DNA from: JADLEX01 sp964586775
GTDB lineage: Bacteria; Lernaellota; Lernaellaia; JACKCT01
Length of the DNA: 36,511 nt
NCBI GenBank assembly: GCA_964586775.1
Contig: CAZPJD010000042.1
Location: 1 to 36,511 of the forward strand
Direction: 5' to 3'
The position numbers and the translations under genes are program-made. Below are positions 8,677 through 16,376 of the stretch, one piece after another; within the stretch, counting starts at the first letter, position 1, and every line of letters begins with the position of its first letter. The notes beneath the pieces were generated by a model. The model ran no database searches and was not told the origin of the DNA. It worked only from the letters and a program-made list of their open reading frames with translations.

Positions 8677-9444
8677 TCAGGAATTCAGGCGATAGATCGC
8701 CAGCAGCCCGCGCAGCGTGAGGTCGTCGTCCACCTCGTCGATCGTCTCCGATTCCTCGGACACCAGCCGCGCGAGTCCGCCGGTCGCGATCACCGCCGCG
8801 TCAGAGCCGAGTTCTTCCTTTTGCCGACGCACCAGCGCGTCCACCATACCGACATACCCAAAAAACATCCCCGCCTGAATGCTCTGCGTGGTGTTCTTGC
8901 CGATCACGGTCTTGGGGTTCACGAACTGCACACTGGGCAGCTTCGACGTCTGCGAGAAAAGCGCGTTCATCGAAATGCCGATGCCCGGCGCGATCGCGCC
9001 GCCCAGGTACTCGCCCTTGGCCGAGACCGCGTCGAAGGTGGTCGCCGTGCCAAAATCGACGACGACGAGTGCGCGCCGATACTTGAGATACGCGGCAACC
9101 GCATTGACGATGCGGTCCGCGCCCACTTCGCGCGGGTTGTCGTACAGGATCGGCATCCCCGTCTTGACGCCCGGGCCGACGAAGAGCGCTGGAATCGAAA
9201 AGTAACGCTCCGAAAGCTGGCGGAACGTGCTTTCGAGCGACGGCACCACGCACGAGACGATGACGCCGTCGATTTCGCCGACCGCGAGACCGCGATGCCC
9301 GAACAATTCGCTCACGAGAATGCCGTACTCGTCGGCCGTCTGATCGCGGCGCGTCGAGAGACGCCACGACGCGATCAGTTCGTCGTCGCGGTACACGCCG
9401 AAGACGATGTTGGTGTTGCCGATATCGATGACAAAAAGAAACAT
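8677..9444 (-). CDS. coaX: Type III pantothenate kinase
   Basis: CoaX phosphorylates pantothenate with ATP, the first committed step of coenzyme A synthesis. The 255-residue protein has the family's ASKHA-fold motifs: DIGNTN at residues 7-12 (phosphate-binding), GADR at 108-111 (pantothenate pocket) and DFGTATTFD at 130-138. The length is typical. The ATG overlaps the birA stop by one base, matching the widespread birA-coaX pairing. Type III kinases are cytoplasmic and are not inhibited by CoA, unlike CoaA. The frame stays open upstream only inside birA. Confidence 0.96.
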   Translation of the reverse strand: MFLFVIDIGNTNIVFGVYRDDELIASWRLSTRRDQTADEYGILVSELFGHRGLAVGEIDGVIVSCVVPSLESTFRQLSERYFSIPALFVGPGVKTGMPILYDNPREVGADRIVNAVAAYLKYRRALVVVDFGTATTFDAVSAKGEYLGGAIAPGIGISMNALFSQTSKLPSVQFVNPKTVIGKNTTQSIQAGMFFGYVGMVDALVRRQKEELGSDAAVIATGGLARLVSEESETIDEVDDDLTLRGLLAIYRLNS

Positions 9445-10232
9445 CACTCCACCCGCCAGGAAACGACATCGCCGGTGAAAATCGCCCGAGATCCCAATTC
9501 CGTTTCCAAGATCAGCGCTCCGTCCGCGGCCAAGTCGATCGCTCGGCCCTCGACGAAAGTTCCGTCGTCGAGACCGATCCGATAACGCACCCCGGGTAGC
9601 CCGGCCCGGTGCTTCCAATCGGCGACGATCCGCGAGGCATCCGTCGCGAGAAGGTTATATCGGCTCATCAGCGCACGGTAAAGCCGCGCGACGACCTCGT
9701 TCCGATCGAACTCGCGCCCGGTTTCGATGGCGAGCGATGTCGCCTTCACTCGCAAATCCGGCGGAAAGTCGGCGAGACCGGCGTTGATGTTGAGTCCGAC
9801 GCCCACAACGACGCGCGGCCCGTTCGGCGTCGTCACGGATTCGCACAGGATGCCGCACAGCTTGCGCTCCCCCGCGAAAACGTCGTTCGGCCACTTCAGG
9901 AACGCGCGGATTCCCGCGACGGCTTCCAGCGTGTCGGCGACAGCGAGGCCCGCCACATACACAATCATCCCCACCGGTCCCGACGGCGCGTCGACGAGGA
10001 ACGAGGCGTACGTATTCAGGCCGGGCGGCGAAGCCCACGCGCGTTCGCGGCGGCCGCGTCCGCCCGTCTGACGACCGGCGACGACGAAATCGCCGTGGCC
10101 CGCTTCGCCCGTACGCGCCTGATCCGCCATCCAGCGGTTCGTGGAATCGACGACATCGAGCACGGTGATCGCTCCGCCGGCTTCACCCGACCCCATCAGC
10201 GAGCGAATCGCGCCGGCGTCGGGCGCGCTCAA
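9444..10232 (-). CDS. birA: Biotin-[acetyl-CoA-carboxylase] ligase, monofunctional
   Basis: Makes biotinyl-AMP and transfers biotin to the carrier lysine of acetyl-CoA carboxylase. The protein (262 residues from TTG) has DSTN (residues 29-32), GGRGRR (57-62, biotinyl-AMP loop), KWPNDV (113-118) and KLCGIL with the catalytic Lys124, then a C-terminal SH3-like domain. There is no N-terminal winged-helix domain, so it should not repress biotin genes as E. coli BirA does. The TTG at 10232 overlaps the nadC stop (TTGA), and the stretch before the first ATG (10196) looks like the usual family N-terminus. The ATG remains possible and would shorten the protein by 12 residues. Confidence 0.93.
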   Translation of the reverse strand: MSAPDAGAIRSLMGSGEAGGAITVLDVVDSTNRWMADQARTGEAGHGDFVVAGRQTGGRGRRERAWASPPGLNTYASFLVDAPSGPVGMIVYVAGLAVADTLEAVAGIRAFLKWPNDVFAGERKLCGILCESVTTPNGPRVVVGVGLNINAGLADFPPDLRVKATSLAIETGREFDRNEVVARLYRALMSRYNLLATDASRIVADWKHRAGLPGVRYRIGLDDGTFVEGRAIDLAADGALILETELGSRAIFTGDVVSWRVE

Positions 10233-11071
10233 TTGCGGACGATCTTGAAGTTGATGTCGGCGGCGGAGACGGAATGCGTAAGCGCGCCGATGGAGATCAG
10301 GTCCACACCGCTCTCGGCCACGGCGCGAACGTTTGCCAGCGTCACGTTGCCACTCGCCTCGGTGATCGCCCGGCCGTTCACTCGACGCACGCATTCGGCG
10401 AGCCGGTCCGGTGTCATGTTGTCGAGCAGCAACCGAGTCGCGCCCGCCCCGATCGCGGGATCGATTTCGTCGAGAGTGCGAATCTCGACGATGATCGAAA
10501 CGCTCCCTAACGAATCGACAGCGCGCCGAACGGCCGTCGAGATGTCGCCGCACGCGTCGATATGATTGTCCTTGATGAGCACCGCGTCGAAGAGCCCGAA
10601 GCGATGGTTGACGCCGCCGCCGCAGATCACGGCATACTTCTGCGCGCGCCGCCATAACGGGATCGTCTTGCGCGTGTCGGTGATTCGCGCGCTCGTTCCC
10701 GCCACGGCATCGACGAATGTCGCCGTCGCCGTCGCGACCCCCGACAAATGCTGGAGCAGGTTCAGCGCCAGGCGCTCGGCCGCCAGTAGCGATCGCATCG
10801 GCCCGCGCACGCGTGCGAGCTCTTCACCGGTCGCGGCGTGCCCGCCGTCGGGCAATCGTTGCGCCCACGCGCATCGGCCGTCGATCTCCTCGAAGACGGC
10901 ACGTGCGTATGGCGATCCGGCCAGGACGAGCGGCGACTTCGCCCGAAATATTCCTTCGCCCCGAATGCCCGAATCGATCGTCCGTTCGGAGGTGACATCG
11001 CCGCGACCGAGATCCTCGGCGATGGCGTCGCGAATCCGCGCGCGGTCATCGGGGGTCAATTCGTGAGGCAT
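10229..11071 (-). CDS. nadC: Nicotinate-nucleotide pyrophosphorylase (quinolinate phosphoribosyltransferase)
   Basis: Converts quinolinate and PRPP to nicotinate mononucleotide in de novo NAD synthesis. The 280-residue length is standard. Motifs seen are EDLGRGDVTSE near the N-terminus, TRKTIPLWR and QKYAV in the substrate pocket, GGGVNHR, the catalytic KDNH, and EASGN plus a glycine-containing segment near the C-terminus for phosphate binding. It sits 13 bases after a receiver-like gene and overlaps birA, so the cofactor genes nadC-birA-coaX form one transcriptional run. nadA and nadB are not in the window. Confidence 0.96.
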   Translation of the reverse strand: MPHELTPDDRARIRDAIAEDLGRGDVTSERTIDSGIRGEGIFRAKSPLVLAGSPYARAVFEEIDGRCAWAQRLPDGGHAATGEELARVRGPMRSLLAAERLALNLLQHLSGVATATATFVDAVAGTSARITDTRKTIPLWRRAQKYAVICGGGVNHRFGLFDAVLIKDNHIDACGDISTAVRRAVDSLGSVSIIVEIRTLDEIDPAIGAGATRLLLDNMTPDRLAECVRRVNGRAITEASGNVTLANVRAVAESGVDLISIGALTHSVSAADINFKIVRN

Positions 11072-11084
11072 GAATTCGACCGGA

Positions 11085-11915
11085 TCAGGATTTGGACATG
11101 TCCTTGCGCACGGCTTCCACGATCTGCGGCATCAGTCGTTTCAGCTCCTGCTGAACCGACGCGACGATCAACTTTTTGATCTGCGTGCGCGCGGCCTCGG
11201 TGAGCTTTTGGTCGAGCAAGCGCGTCGCGAGTTCCTCAAGCCGAGCCTGCGGAATCGTTCCCGCCGAATCGGGGGCGACGCCCGGTGAATCCTCGTCGAC
11301 GCCGAACGAAATTTTAGGCCGCGGCGTCCCCTCGGTCGATCCAAATCCGTGCTCGAAGACGACGCCGTCATGCTCCTCGAACCCACGCGGCGGCTCGATC
11401 GGACCCTTTGGTGTACCGACCAGGAAGGGATCGCGATCTAGCTGCGGCGCGCCGCGCTCCACCTCGAACCCGGTCGCAACCGGCTCCGGCGCACGCAGTC
11501 CCAGTTCGATCGTCGTTTCGCGCACGGTCGCGCGCGACGAGAGCGCCTCGTGTTTGTCGATGAGCTGGCGAAGCTTGGTGCCGAGCACCGCCGCGGGCGA
11601 CGGCCATTTCAGGATGTCGTCCACGGCCGCGTCGCGGATGAGCGACATCTCGGGCGGGTTGTCCGAGTATGTCAGGAGAAGAAAGATCATCGAACTCTGG
11701 CCGAGGTCGATCTTCAGCTTTCGAGACAGCTCGATGTAGGCGTCGATGTCCACACGCCCGTCGCACACGATCAGCGCCGGTTCCTGTTGACCGAGCGCGG
11801 CCAACGCCTCACGCGCGTTCTTGAGATGCCAGATCTTGAACCACCCGCTGTCGAGCGCGGATTCGACGTTCTTCACGAGTTGCAGATCGCGCGTAACCAC
11901 CATCACGAATTGCAT
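11085..11915 (-). CDS. Receiver-like domain protein with disordered linker and C-terminal helical region
   Basis: A 276-residue cytoplasmic protein. Residues 1-120 resemble a CheY-type receiver: Asp52 (VCDG) sits at the phospho-acceptor position, Thr82 at the switch position and Lys103 (ILKWP) at the conserved lysine, but the first acidic pair is reduced to Asp10. A proline- and acid-rich linker of about 100 residues follows, then an amphipathic helical tail (about 220-276) with repeated Leu/Ile spacing. No DNA-binding or enzymatic output domain is seen. The start ATG at 11915 has GGGGGAG just upstream. It is the first gene of the run leading into nadC. It might be a single-domain signalling adaptor, but the partner is unknown. 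Confidence 0.75.
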   Translation of the reverse strand: MQFVMVVTRDLQLVKNVESALDSGWFKIWHLKNAREALAALGQQEPALIVCDGRVDIDAYIELSRKLKIDLGQSSMIFLLLTYSDNPPEMSLIRDAAVDDILKWPSPAAVLGTKLRQLIDKHEALSSRATVRETTIELGLRAPEPVATGFEVERGAPQLDRDPFLVGTPKGPIEPPRGFEEHDGVVFEHGFGSTEGTPRPKISFGVDEDSPGVAPDSAGTIPQARLEELATRLLDQKLTEAARTQIKKLIVASVQQELKRLMPQIVEAVRKDMSKS

Positions 11916-11991
11916 ACTGACTCCCCCGTTCGGCGCCGCGTTGCCGCCGGCGACGTCGCTCGGTTTCGGATGATTTCCCGGTTCAAACGAA

Positions 11992-12021
11992 CATCGGCGC
12001 CGAACTCGCTCGACGCCGATG
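11992..12021 (-). terminator. Possible terminator hairpin downstream of the Cys-rich gene
   Basis: A perfect 8-base inverted repeat (CATCGGCG 11992-11999, CGCCGATG 12014-12021) with a 14-base loop lies 40 bases past the stop of the minus-strand Cys-rich gene. On the minus strand it is followed by TTCGTTT, a weak U-rich tail, so termination is plausible but not strong. It separates the exported-protein pair from the receiver-nadC operon. Confidence 0.4.
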
Positions 12022-12060
12022 GGATTTTCAATCGATCGCGATCCGATGACTGCCGGCGCG

Positions 12061-13056
12061 TCAAGCGCAGCCGCAGCCGCCTCCGCGGAACGTCTCGTCC
12101 AGGATCTCTTCGATGTCGCCCGGCTTGCCGATCGGATGATCGTCGCAGGTGTCCTCTTCCTCGTTGCATTCGAGGTTTTCGGGCTCGCAAGGATCGCCGG
12201 AGTTGACGCATTCGTCGGCGTCCTCATCGCAGGACTCTTCGCCGTTGCAGAACAGGCCGTCATCGCCGCAGTCCGGCTCTTCGCGGTGCTCGCACGAATC
12301 GGCCATCTCGTCGCAAAACTCCTCGCCGTTGCACCAGATCCCGTCGTCGAGACAAGCGGGGGGGTTGATGTGTTTGCACTCGTCCGCGGCGGCATCGCAG
12401 AACTCCTCGCCGTTGCACCACAACTCGTCGTCGGGGCACAATTCGCTCGTGTCGCCCTCGATGCACAGGGCGTCCACGCAGGTTTCCTCGCCGTTGCAGA
12501 AGATGCCGTCGTCGCACTCTTCGTCCGATTCGCACGCGACGGTGCTGACGTCATCGATGATCCAGTAGTTGCCGAACCCGGCGTAGGGTCCGATGATCTT
12601 CACGAACTCCATCTCCTCCGACTCGACCGTGAGGGTGCCCATCGTATCCGTTTCGAGACTCGGATCGCCGGTCGCTTCATCCACGGCGATGCCGAGGTTG
12701 TTGTAGGCGACGAGGCGGATCGAATCGGCCGACGAATAACGCAGGCCGAAGAACGTCGCGCCAAGAGGAAAATTGATGCGTCCCTCGTGCTGATTGGGCC
12801 CGAGCCAAGCGAAATAGTTCCCGAACGAGTAGTAGGGACCATCGGGATAAGGTCCCCAGTAATCTCCCGTTCGCCAGTCGCCGTAAATCCAGTTCGCGCC
12901 GCCGGTCATGACGAAGACAATTCCGGGTTCGGGGCTCTGCACCACGAGCCCATCGCCGCCGTCCTCGAAGTCGTAGCTCCCGGCGAGCGCGGCCGTCGCC
13001 ATCAGCGCCGCCGTGCAGACCATCCCCCACGCCAACACCATGCGATTCGGATTCAT
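12061..13056 (-). CDS. Exported Cys-rich protein with four CNGEE repeats
   Basis: A 331-residue protein with a Sec signal peptide (about residues 1-25, ending in ALA-G). Residues 26-170 form an aromatic- and glycine-rich domain that reads like a beta-sandwich of secreted surface proteins (ending GNYWIIDDV). The C-terminal half carries four Cys-rich units built around DDG-x-x-CNGEE-x-C with a further Cys-containing spacer, giving many disulphides and a strongly acidic charge. The chain ends abruptly in GGGCGCA. Similar repeats are common in secreted myxococcal and deltaproteobacterial proteins, often before a MYXO-CTERM anchor, which is absent here. It sits 25 bases after the upstream lipoprotein gene, with GAGG before the ATG. 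Function unknown. Confidence 0.85.
   Translation of the reverse strand: MNPNRMVLAWGMVCTAALMATAALAGSYDFEDGGDGLVVQSPEPGIVFVMTGGANWIYGDWRTGDYWGPYPDGPYYSFGNYFAWLGPNQHEGRINFPLGATFFGLRYSSADSIRLVAYNNLGIAVDEATGDPSLETDTMGTLTVESEEMEFVKIIGPYAGFGNYWIIDDVSTVACESDEECDDGIFCNGEETCVDALCIEGDTSELCPDDELWCNGEEFCDAAADECKHINPPACLDDGIWCNGEEFCDEMADSCEHREEPDCGDDGLFCNGEESCDEDADECVNSGDPCEPENLECNEEEDTCDDHPIGKPGDIEEILDETFRGGGCGCA
12190..12540 (-). repeat. Coding tandem repeats (about 84 bases) of the Cys-rich protein
   Basis: The sequence GCCGTTGCA (plus strand), encoding CNG on the minus strand, recurs at about 12241, 12325, 12409 and 12490, a spacing of 84, 84 and 81 bases. The repeats are diverged at the third codon position but keep the CNGEE core and the flanking cysteines. 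Spacing in multiples of three and protein-level conservation indicate repeat expansion within a coding sequence. Confidence 0.8.
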
Positions 13057-13081
13057 GTCATCGCCTCGTCAGATTTCCAGT

Positions 13082-14350
13082 TCAGCACGTGGGACCGACG
13101 TTGGTCGGGGTCGACTGGAAGCAGTACGCGTCCATCGAAGGGATCGGTGTGATCGACCAGTTGGTGCCGTCGAATTCCGCCTCGAACACGTGCCAGACCG
13201 TTGCCGGCGTGTTCGGCGGCATGGTGAATGTCAATTGATCGCACGACCCGCCCGAGTTCCCCGTGAACACCTCGACGCGCAGGCCCTGCGAGTTCGACAT
13301 CGCCTGAGAGATGCCCGAGCCGAGGTTCGAGTAGTCGTGGACGAGGAAGCTGTAGGGCGTGAACGAAACGGGATCGTCGAAGGAGCCCACCGTCGTCGTC
13401 TCCGGTCCGAATGAGGATGTGTCGTCGAGGTCGAGATCGAACGACGAGGTGCATCCATGGGTGTTGTTATTCCAGTAGCCCAGATGAAACGGGTTTTGGG
13501 GGTCGCAGCCGTCGTGCGGCGCCCACAGGTGGGAGTCGAGGTCCGTCGGCGTCGCGCCCCAAGAGAGCACAATGCGCATCTGACCCTGGGTCAGCGCGGT
13601 GGTCATCGAGCCGTTTTGCGAGCCGGTGTTGCGCGCGCCGAGCACGTACACCGAAAACTTCGTGTCGCAACGGTTCAGGGCGGTCGCATACGCCGTGTAG
13701 ACCCCCGCGTCGAGCGAGATCGTGAATTGTCCGCTGGCATTCGTGGTGGTCGAGCCGACGACCGCCTCGGTATCAGGCGCGTTGATCCCCGCGCGGAAAT
13801 CGAGCGCTGCGCCCCCGATCGCGAAGCCCGTGAGCGCGTCCTTGATGACGCCGGAAACCGAGCCGAGAAGGATGAGCGGCTTGGGCACCAGCCAAACATT
13901 GGCGAGCTGCGTGGTGCCGTTGTCGAAGACACGGGTCCAAAGCTGCGTGTCCTGATGCGTCGGGTGCGTCACGTCGATGATGTACTCGAGTTCGTTCACT
14001 TGCGCGAAGTTAAATGCGCCATCGGGACCCGTCGTGATGACGGTCGGGTCGGCCGGGGTGCCGTCCAAGAAGAGAAGTCGCACCTCGGCGCCCTCGACCG
14101 GGCTCATGTTGCGAGGATCGACCACGACGCCTTCGACATCGCCCGCGCGGCTCTCGGCTACCGGTGAGACGGGATCGAACACGTCGGCGTCGATCATCTC
14201 GGCGGTTGCCGCATCATCGCCGGCGGAAGGCTCGCCGACCTGCGCGGCCTTTGCAGAGGCGTCGCTTTCGTCGGATTCTTCCCCCGCGACGCACGAAAAC
14301 GCCGCGATGGCCATCATCACCACCAGCATCCATCCCCATCTATTGGTCAT
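13082..14350 (-). CDS. Probable lipoprotein with carboxypeptidase-regulatory-like domains and a YfaP/DUF2135-like region
   Basis: A 422-residue exported protein. The N-terminus has a hydrophobic signal ending at Cys20 (AAFSC), a plausible though imperfect lipobox, then an acidic linker. Two carboxypeptidase-regulatory-like beta-sandwich segments follow: one beginning GDVEGVVVDPRNMSPVEGAEV, the other SVSGVIKDALTGFAIGGA. The C-terminal part contains VLSWGATPTDLDSHLWAP, a pattern I associate with YfaP/DUF2135 proteins. The last residues include several cysteines. The start ATG has GGAGG eight bases before it. Its neighbour downstream is the Cys-rich exported protein, suggesting both act at the cell surface. 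No enzymatic residues are evident. Confidence 0.82.
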   Translation of the reverse strand: MTNRWGWMLVVMMAIAAFSCVAGEESDESDASAKAAQVGEPSAGDDAATAEMIDADVFDPVSPVAESRAGDVEGVVVDPRNMSPVEGAEVRLLFLDGTPADPTVITTGPDGAFNFAQVNELEYIIDVTHPTHQDTQLWTRVFDNGTTQLANVWLVPKPLILLGSVSGVIKDALTGFAIGGAALDFRAGINAPDTEAVVGSTTTNASGQFTISLDAGVYTAYATALNRCDTKFSVYVLGARNTGSQNGSMTTALTQGQMRIVLSWGATPTDLDSHLWAPHDGCDPQNPFHLGYWNNNTHGCTSSFDLDLDDTSSFGPETTTVGSFDDPVSFTPYSFLVHDYSNLGSGISQAMSNSQGLRVEVFTGNSGGSCDQLTFTMPPNTPATVWHVFEAEFDGTNWSITPIPSMDAYCFQSTPTNVGPTC

Positions 14351-14376
14351 CGCCAATTCCTCCGGGCAAGCCGCGA

Positions 14377-14391
14377 CCCGTGAAACACGGG
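14377..14391 (-). promoter_or_regulatory. Small hairpin in the leader of the lipoprotein gene
   Basis: A perfect 6-base inverted repeat (CCCGTG, AAA loop, CACGGG) lies 27-41 bases upstream of the ATG at 14350, just before the GGAGG. It could fold in the leader RNA or bind a dimeric regulator; no function can be assigned from sequence alone. Confidence 0.3.
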
Positions 14392-14477
14392 CAGTACCTT
14401 CACGCAGCGGATCGGTGCGCCGCGCGTACCAAAGGCGTACACGTGGGCCTCGTCGGACCCTCTGCACGACAAACCTC

Positions 14478-14506
14478 TGTATGCCACACCGGTTTGGGAT
14501 TGTCCA
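14478..14506 (-). promoter_or_regulatory. Candidate sigma70-type promoter for the exported-protein pair
   Basis: On the minus strand TGGACA (14506-14501) and CATACA (14483-14478) are separated by 17 bases, with a TGG just before the -10 box that could act as an extended -10. The predicted start near 14471 leaves a leader of about 120 bases containing the hairpin at 14377-14391. The rest of 14351-14573, the longest gene-free stretch in the window, shows nothing else that I recognise. Confidence 0.35.
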
Positions 14507-14573
14507 TAAAGATGGGCGTTGCCGTATTGAGACGTTCTTCATCGGGCCGAGCCGCGAGTCCGGCCAAAGCGAC

Positions 14574-15119
14574 CTAACCCTTTGATTTCTGGTCAAGGTA
14601 CTTCTCGACACCCCGGTTCAGCTCGTCGAAGTTGGGCTTGGTCAGTCGCACCGCGAAGGCCTGAATCGTCGGTACGATCGACCTGAGCAGGATCTTGGGG
14701 ACGATCTTGATCTTGTCCATGTCGGTGTGAATGGTTCCAAACAGGCGAATGCGCGTTCGCGAACCGTCGGCGACGAAGGAATTGCGCCCCGTGACGCGCA
14801 CCGCGTCGGAGAGCTCGGGCATCGTCAGGACATAGTCGACGTGGTGGTCAGTGTCGAGCCAGGTAGCCGTATCCACCCACGAGAACAGATCCTTGGAAAC
14901 GAGCTTCGCCGCCGGGCCGGGCAGCTTGGCCTTGGCGTGCCACCACAGCACCGTGTTCACGCCGCCGTCGAACTCCTCGCGCTTCTCCACGTCGATGCGC
15001 TCGATGTTCGGCAGCAGGTGAATCAGGTTCGGCACCTCGTTGCGATAGATCGGCCATGTGACGTCGAGGGGAAATCGCACGGTGTCGGTGAATTCGTAGT
15101 CGTGAATCACTTCGGCCAT
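14574..15119 (-). CDS. START/SRPBCC-like lipid-binding-fold protein
   Basis: A 181-residue soluble protein without signal peptide. The pattern of an N-terminal helix with a TWPIYRNEVPNLIHLLPNI-like segment, alternating strands with a VNTVLWWHAKAKLPG stretch, and a long C-terminal helix fits the SRPBCC/START hydrophobic-ligand fold, near the DUF2505-type proteins. It would bind a hydrophobic ligand, which cannot be predicted. It lies nine bases after the enolase-superfamily gene and closes the yjbQ-enolase run. An alternative is an uncharacterised polyketide-cyclase-like protein. Confidence 0.65.
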   Translation of the reverse strand: MAEVIHDYEFTDTVRFPLDVTWPIYRNEVPNLIHLLPNIERIDVEKREEFDGGVNTVLWWHAKAKLPGPAAKLVSKDLFSWVDTATWLDTDHHVDYVLTMPELSDAVRVTGRNSFVADGSRTRIRLFGTIHTDMDKIKIVPKILLRSIVPTIQAFAVRLTKPNFDELNRGVEKYLDQKSKG

Positions 15120-15128
15120 CGATCGCTC

Positions 15129-16364
15129 CTATCCGCGCTTCTTCTTGCGAAGCTCGAGCGCGGTTTTGAGTCCCTTCTCGCGAATCGTTTTGATCGCGAG
15201 CCGGGCGGGGGTCATGACGTGAAAACGCTTCGCGTGGCGACGTAGCCGGTCCTCGTCGATCTCGATGCCGAGCCCCGGCGACTGCGGCACCTCGACCGTC
15301 CCCGCCGCGTCCACCTCGATCGGTCGCCGCAAGATGCCGTCACGCGCCTCGGGCACCCAACCCGGCGGCTCGTAGGGATACTCGAGGGGCAGATCGCCGC
15401 CGCACATCGCCTTGAGTTGCAGGTTTTCGAGAAACCCCACCCCGTTCGTCCACGTGTGCGGCGAATAAAGCAGTCCGCGCGCGTGGCACTCATCGATGAT
15501 CCAGCGACCGTCCTCCAGCCCGCCCGCGAAGGTCGCGTCGGGCTGGAAGATGTCGAACGCACCGCGATCCAGAGCCGCGCGCATCTCCTGCCGGCTCGTG
15601 TGCAATTCGCCGCCGGCGATGGGGGTCTTCACGCGCCGACGCAGCTCGGCGTAGCCCTCGAAGTCGTGCATGTCGAGGGGCTCCTCGATCCACGCGATTC
15701 CCAGTTCGTCGCACACGAGCCCGAAACGCGTCGCGCGTTCCAGATCCCACACCGGCGCGGGATCGACCAGCGAGACGAGCCAGCCTTGATTGGCGTCCAC
15801 GGCGATCGGGAAATCTCTCCCGACCTCTTCGCGCACGCGGCGCAGGATCTCGAAGTCCTCGTTTTCGTCGAAGGAATGCACGCGCAGCTTGAGGGCGCGA
15901 AAGCCCTTGCGGCGGACGTCGTCGAGCCAAGGTTTTCTTCGCTCGAAAGAGCGGATTTCGCCCGACGAAGCGTAGCAGGGGAATCGCTCGACGGTCGGCG
16001 CGTTCGGCTTGAGCAGTTTGTAGACCGGCTTGCCCTCGATCTTGCCCTTCAGATCCCAGAATGCAGGCTCGATCCACCAGTTACGCCATCCCAGATACCC
16101 GGCTTCCTTGATGCGCTGGCGCACCGTGGCGATATCGACCGGATCGACGCCCAGCAGGAAGCCGCCGAGCAGTTCGCCCAGACCTTCGCGCTCGGTGGTG
16201 AACGCCGTACCCGCCGCAACACCGACGTGCCCGCCATCCGTCGTCAGGCGGATCAGCGTGAATCGGTTGTGCGTCTGCGGGTAGCCCGGAATCCACGACG
16301 GATAAAACGGCGTGGCGAGTGGAATGTTGACGTGGAAGAGTTCGATCCGCGCAAGCCGGCTCAT
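15129..16364 (-). CDS. Enolase-superfamily enzyme (mandelate racemase/muconate lactonizing type)
   Basis: A 411-residue protein with the N-terminal capping domain and C-terminal barrel of the MR/MLE group, whose members abstract a proton next to a carboxylate using Mg2+. Visible residues: Lys159 in LKLR (the usual KxK reads KxR here, Arg161), metal ligands Asp190 (VDAN), Glu at 227-228 (WIEEP) and Glu253 (GGELHTS), and His303 (YSPHTW) on the opposite face. The substrate cannot be named; the family includes acid-sugar dehydratases, racemases and o-succinylbenzoate synthases. Residues around 15-40 (PFYPSWIPGYPQ) form the variable specificity loop. It starts 12 bases after yjbQ. Confidence 0.88.
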   Translation of the reverse strand: MSRLARIELFHVNIPLATPFYPSWIPGYPQTHNRFTLIRLTTDGGHVGVAAGTAFTTEREGLGELLGGFLLGVDPVDIATVRQRIKEAGYLGWRNWWIEPAFWDLKGKIEGKPVYKLLKPNAPTVERFPCYASSGEIRSFERRKPWLDDVRRKGFRALKLRVHSFDENEDFEILRRVREEVGRDFPIAVDANQGWLVSLVDPAPVWDLERATRFGLVCDELGIAWIEEPLDMHDFEGYAELRRRVKTPIAGGELHTSRQEMRAALDRGAFDIFQPDATFAGGLEDGRWIIDECHARGLLYSPHTWTNGVGFLENLQLKAMCGGDLPLEYPYEPPGWVPEARDGILRRPIEVDAAGTVEVPQSPGLGIEIDEDRLRRHAKRFHVMTPARLAIKTIREKGLKTALELRKKKRG

Positions 16365-16376
16365 CGCCGCCTCCGA

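Noticed and set aside
10233..10655. N-terminal extension of birA across nadC
   Set aside because: The extra frame is Arg-rich nonsense antiparallel in quality to nadC and would overlap a conserved gene; the family has no such domain.
12001..12060. A transmembrane anchor for the Cys-rich protein in another frame after its stop
   Set aside because: None of the frames downstream of the stop encodes a hydrophobic helix or arginine cluster.
12190..12540. Possible CRISPR-like array of evenly spaced motifs
   Set aside because: The 81-84 base spacing is in-frame and conserved at protein level; there is no constant repeat of 23-37 bases and no cas gene.
11916..12554. N-terminal extension of the receiver-like gene
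   Set aside because: It is a Thr/Ala/Arg-rich shadow of the Cys-rich gene; a good ribosome site precedes the ATG at 11915.
12019..13152. Plus-strand open frame (377 codons) across the Cys-rich gene, Val/Ala/Leu rich
   Set aside because: Its apparent hydrophobicity is the reverse reading of acidic and Cys codons. The minus-strand product has a signal peptide, ordered repeats and a ribosome site.
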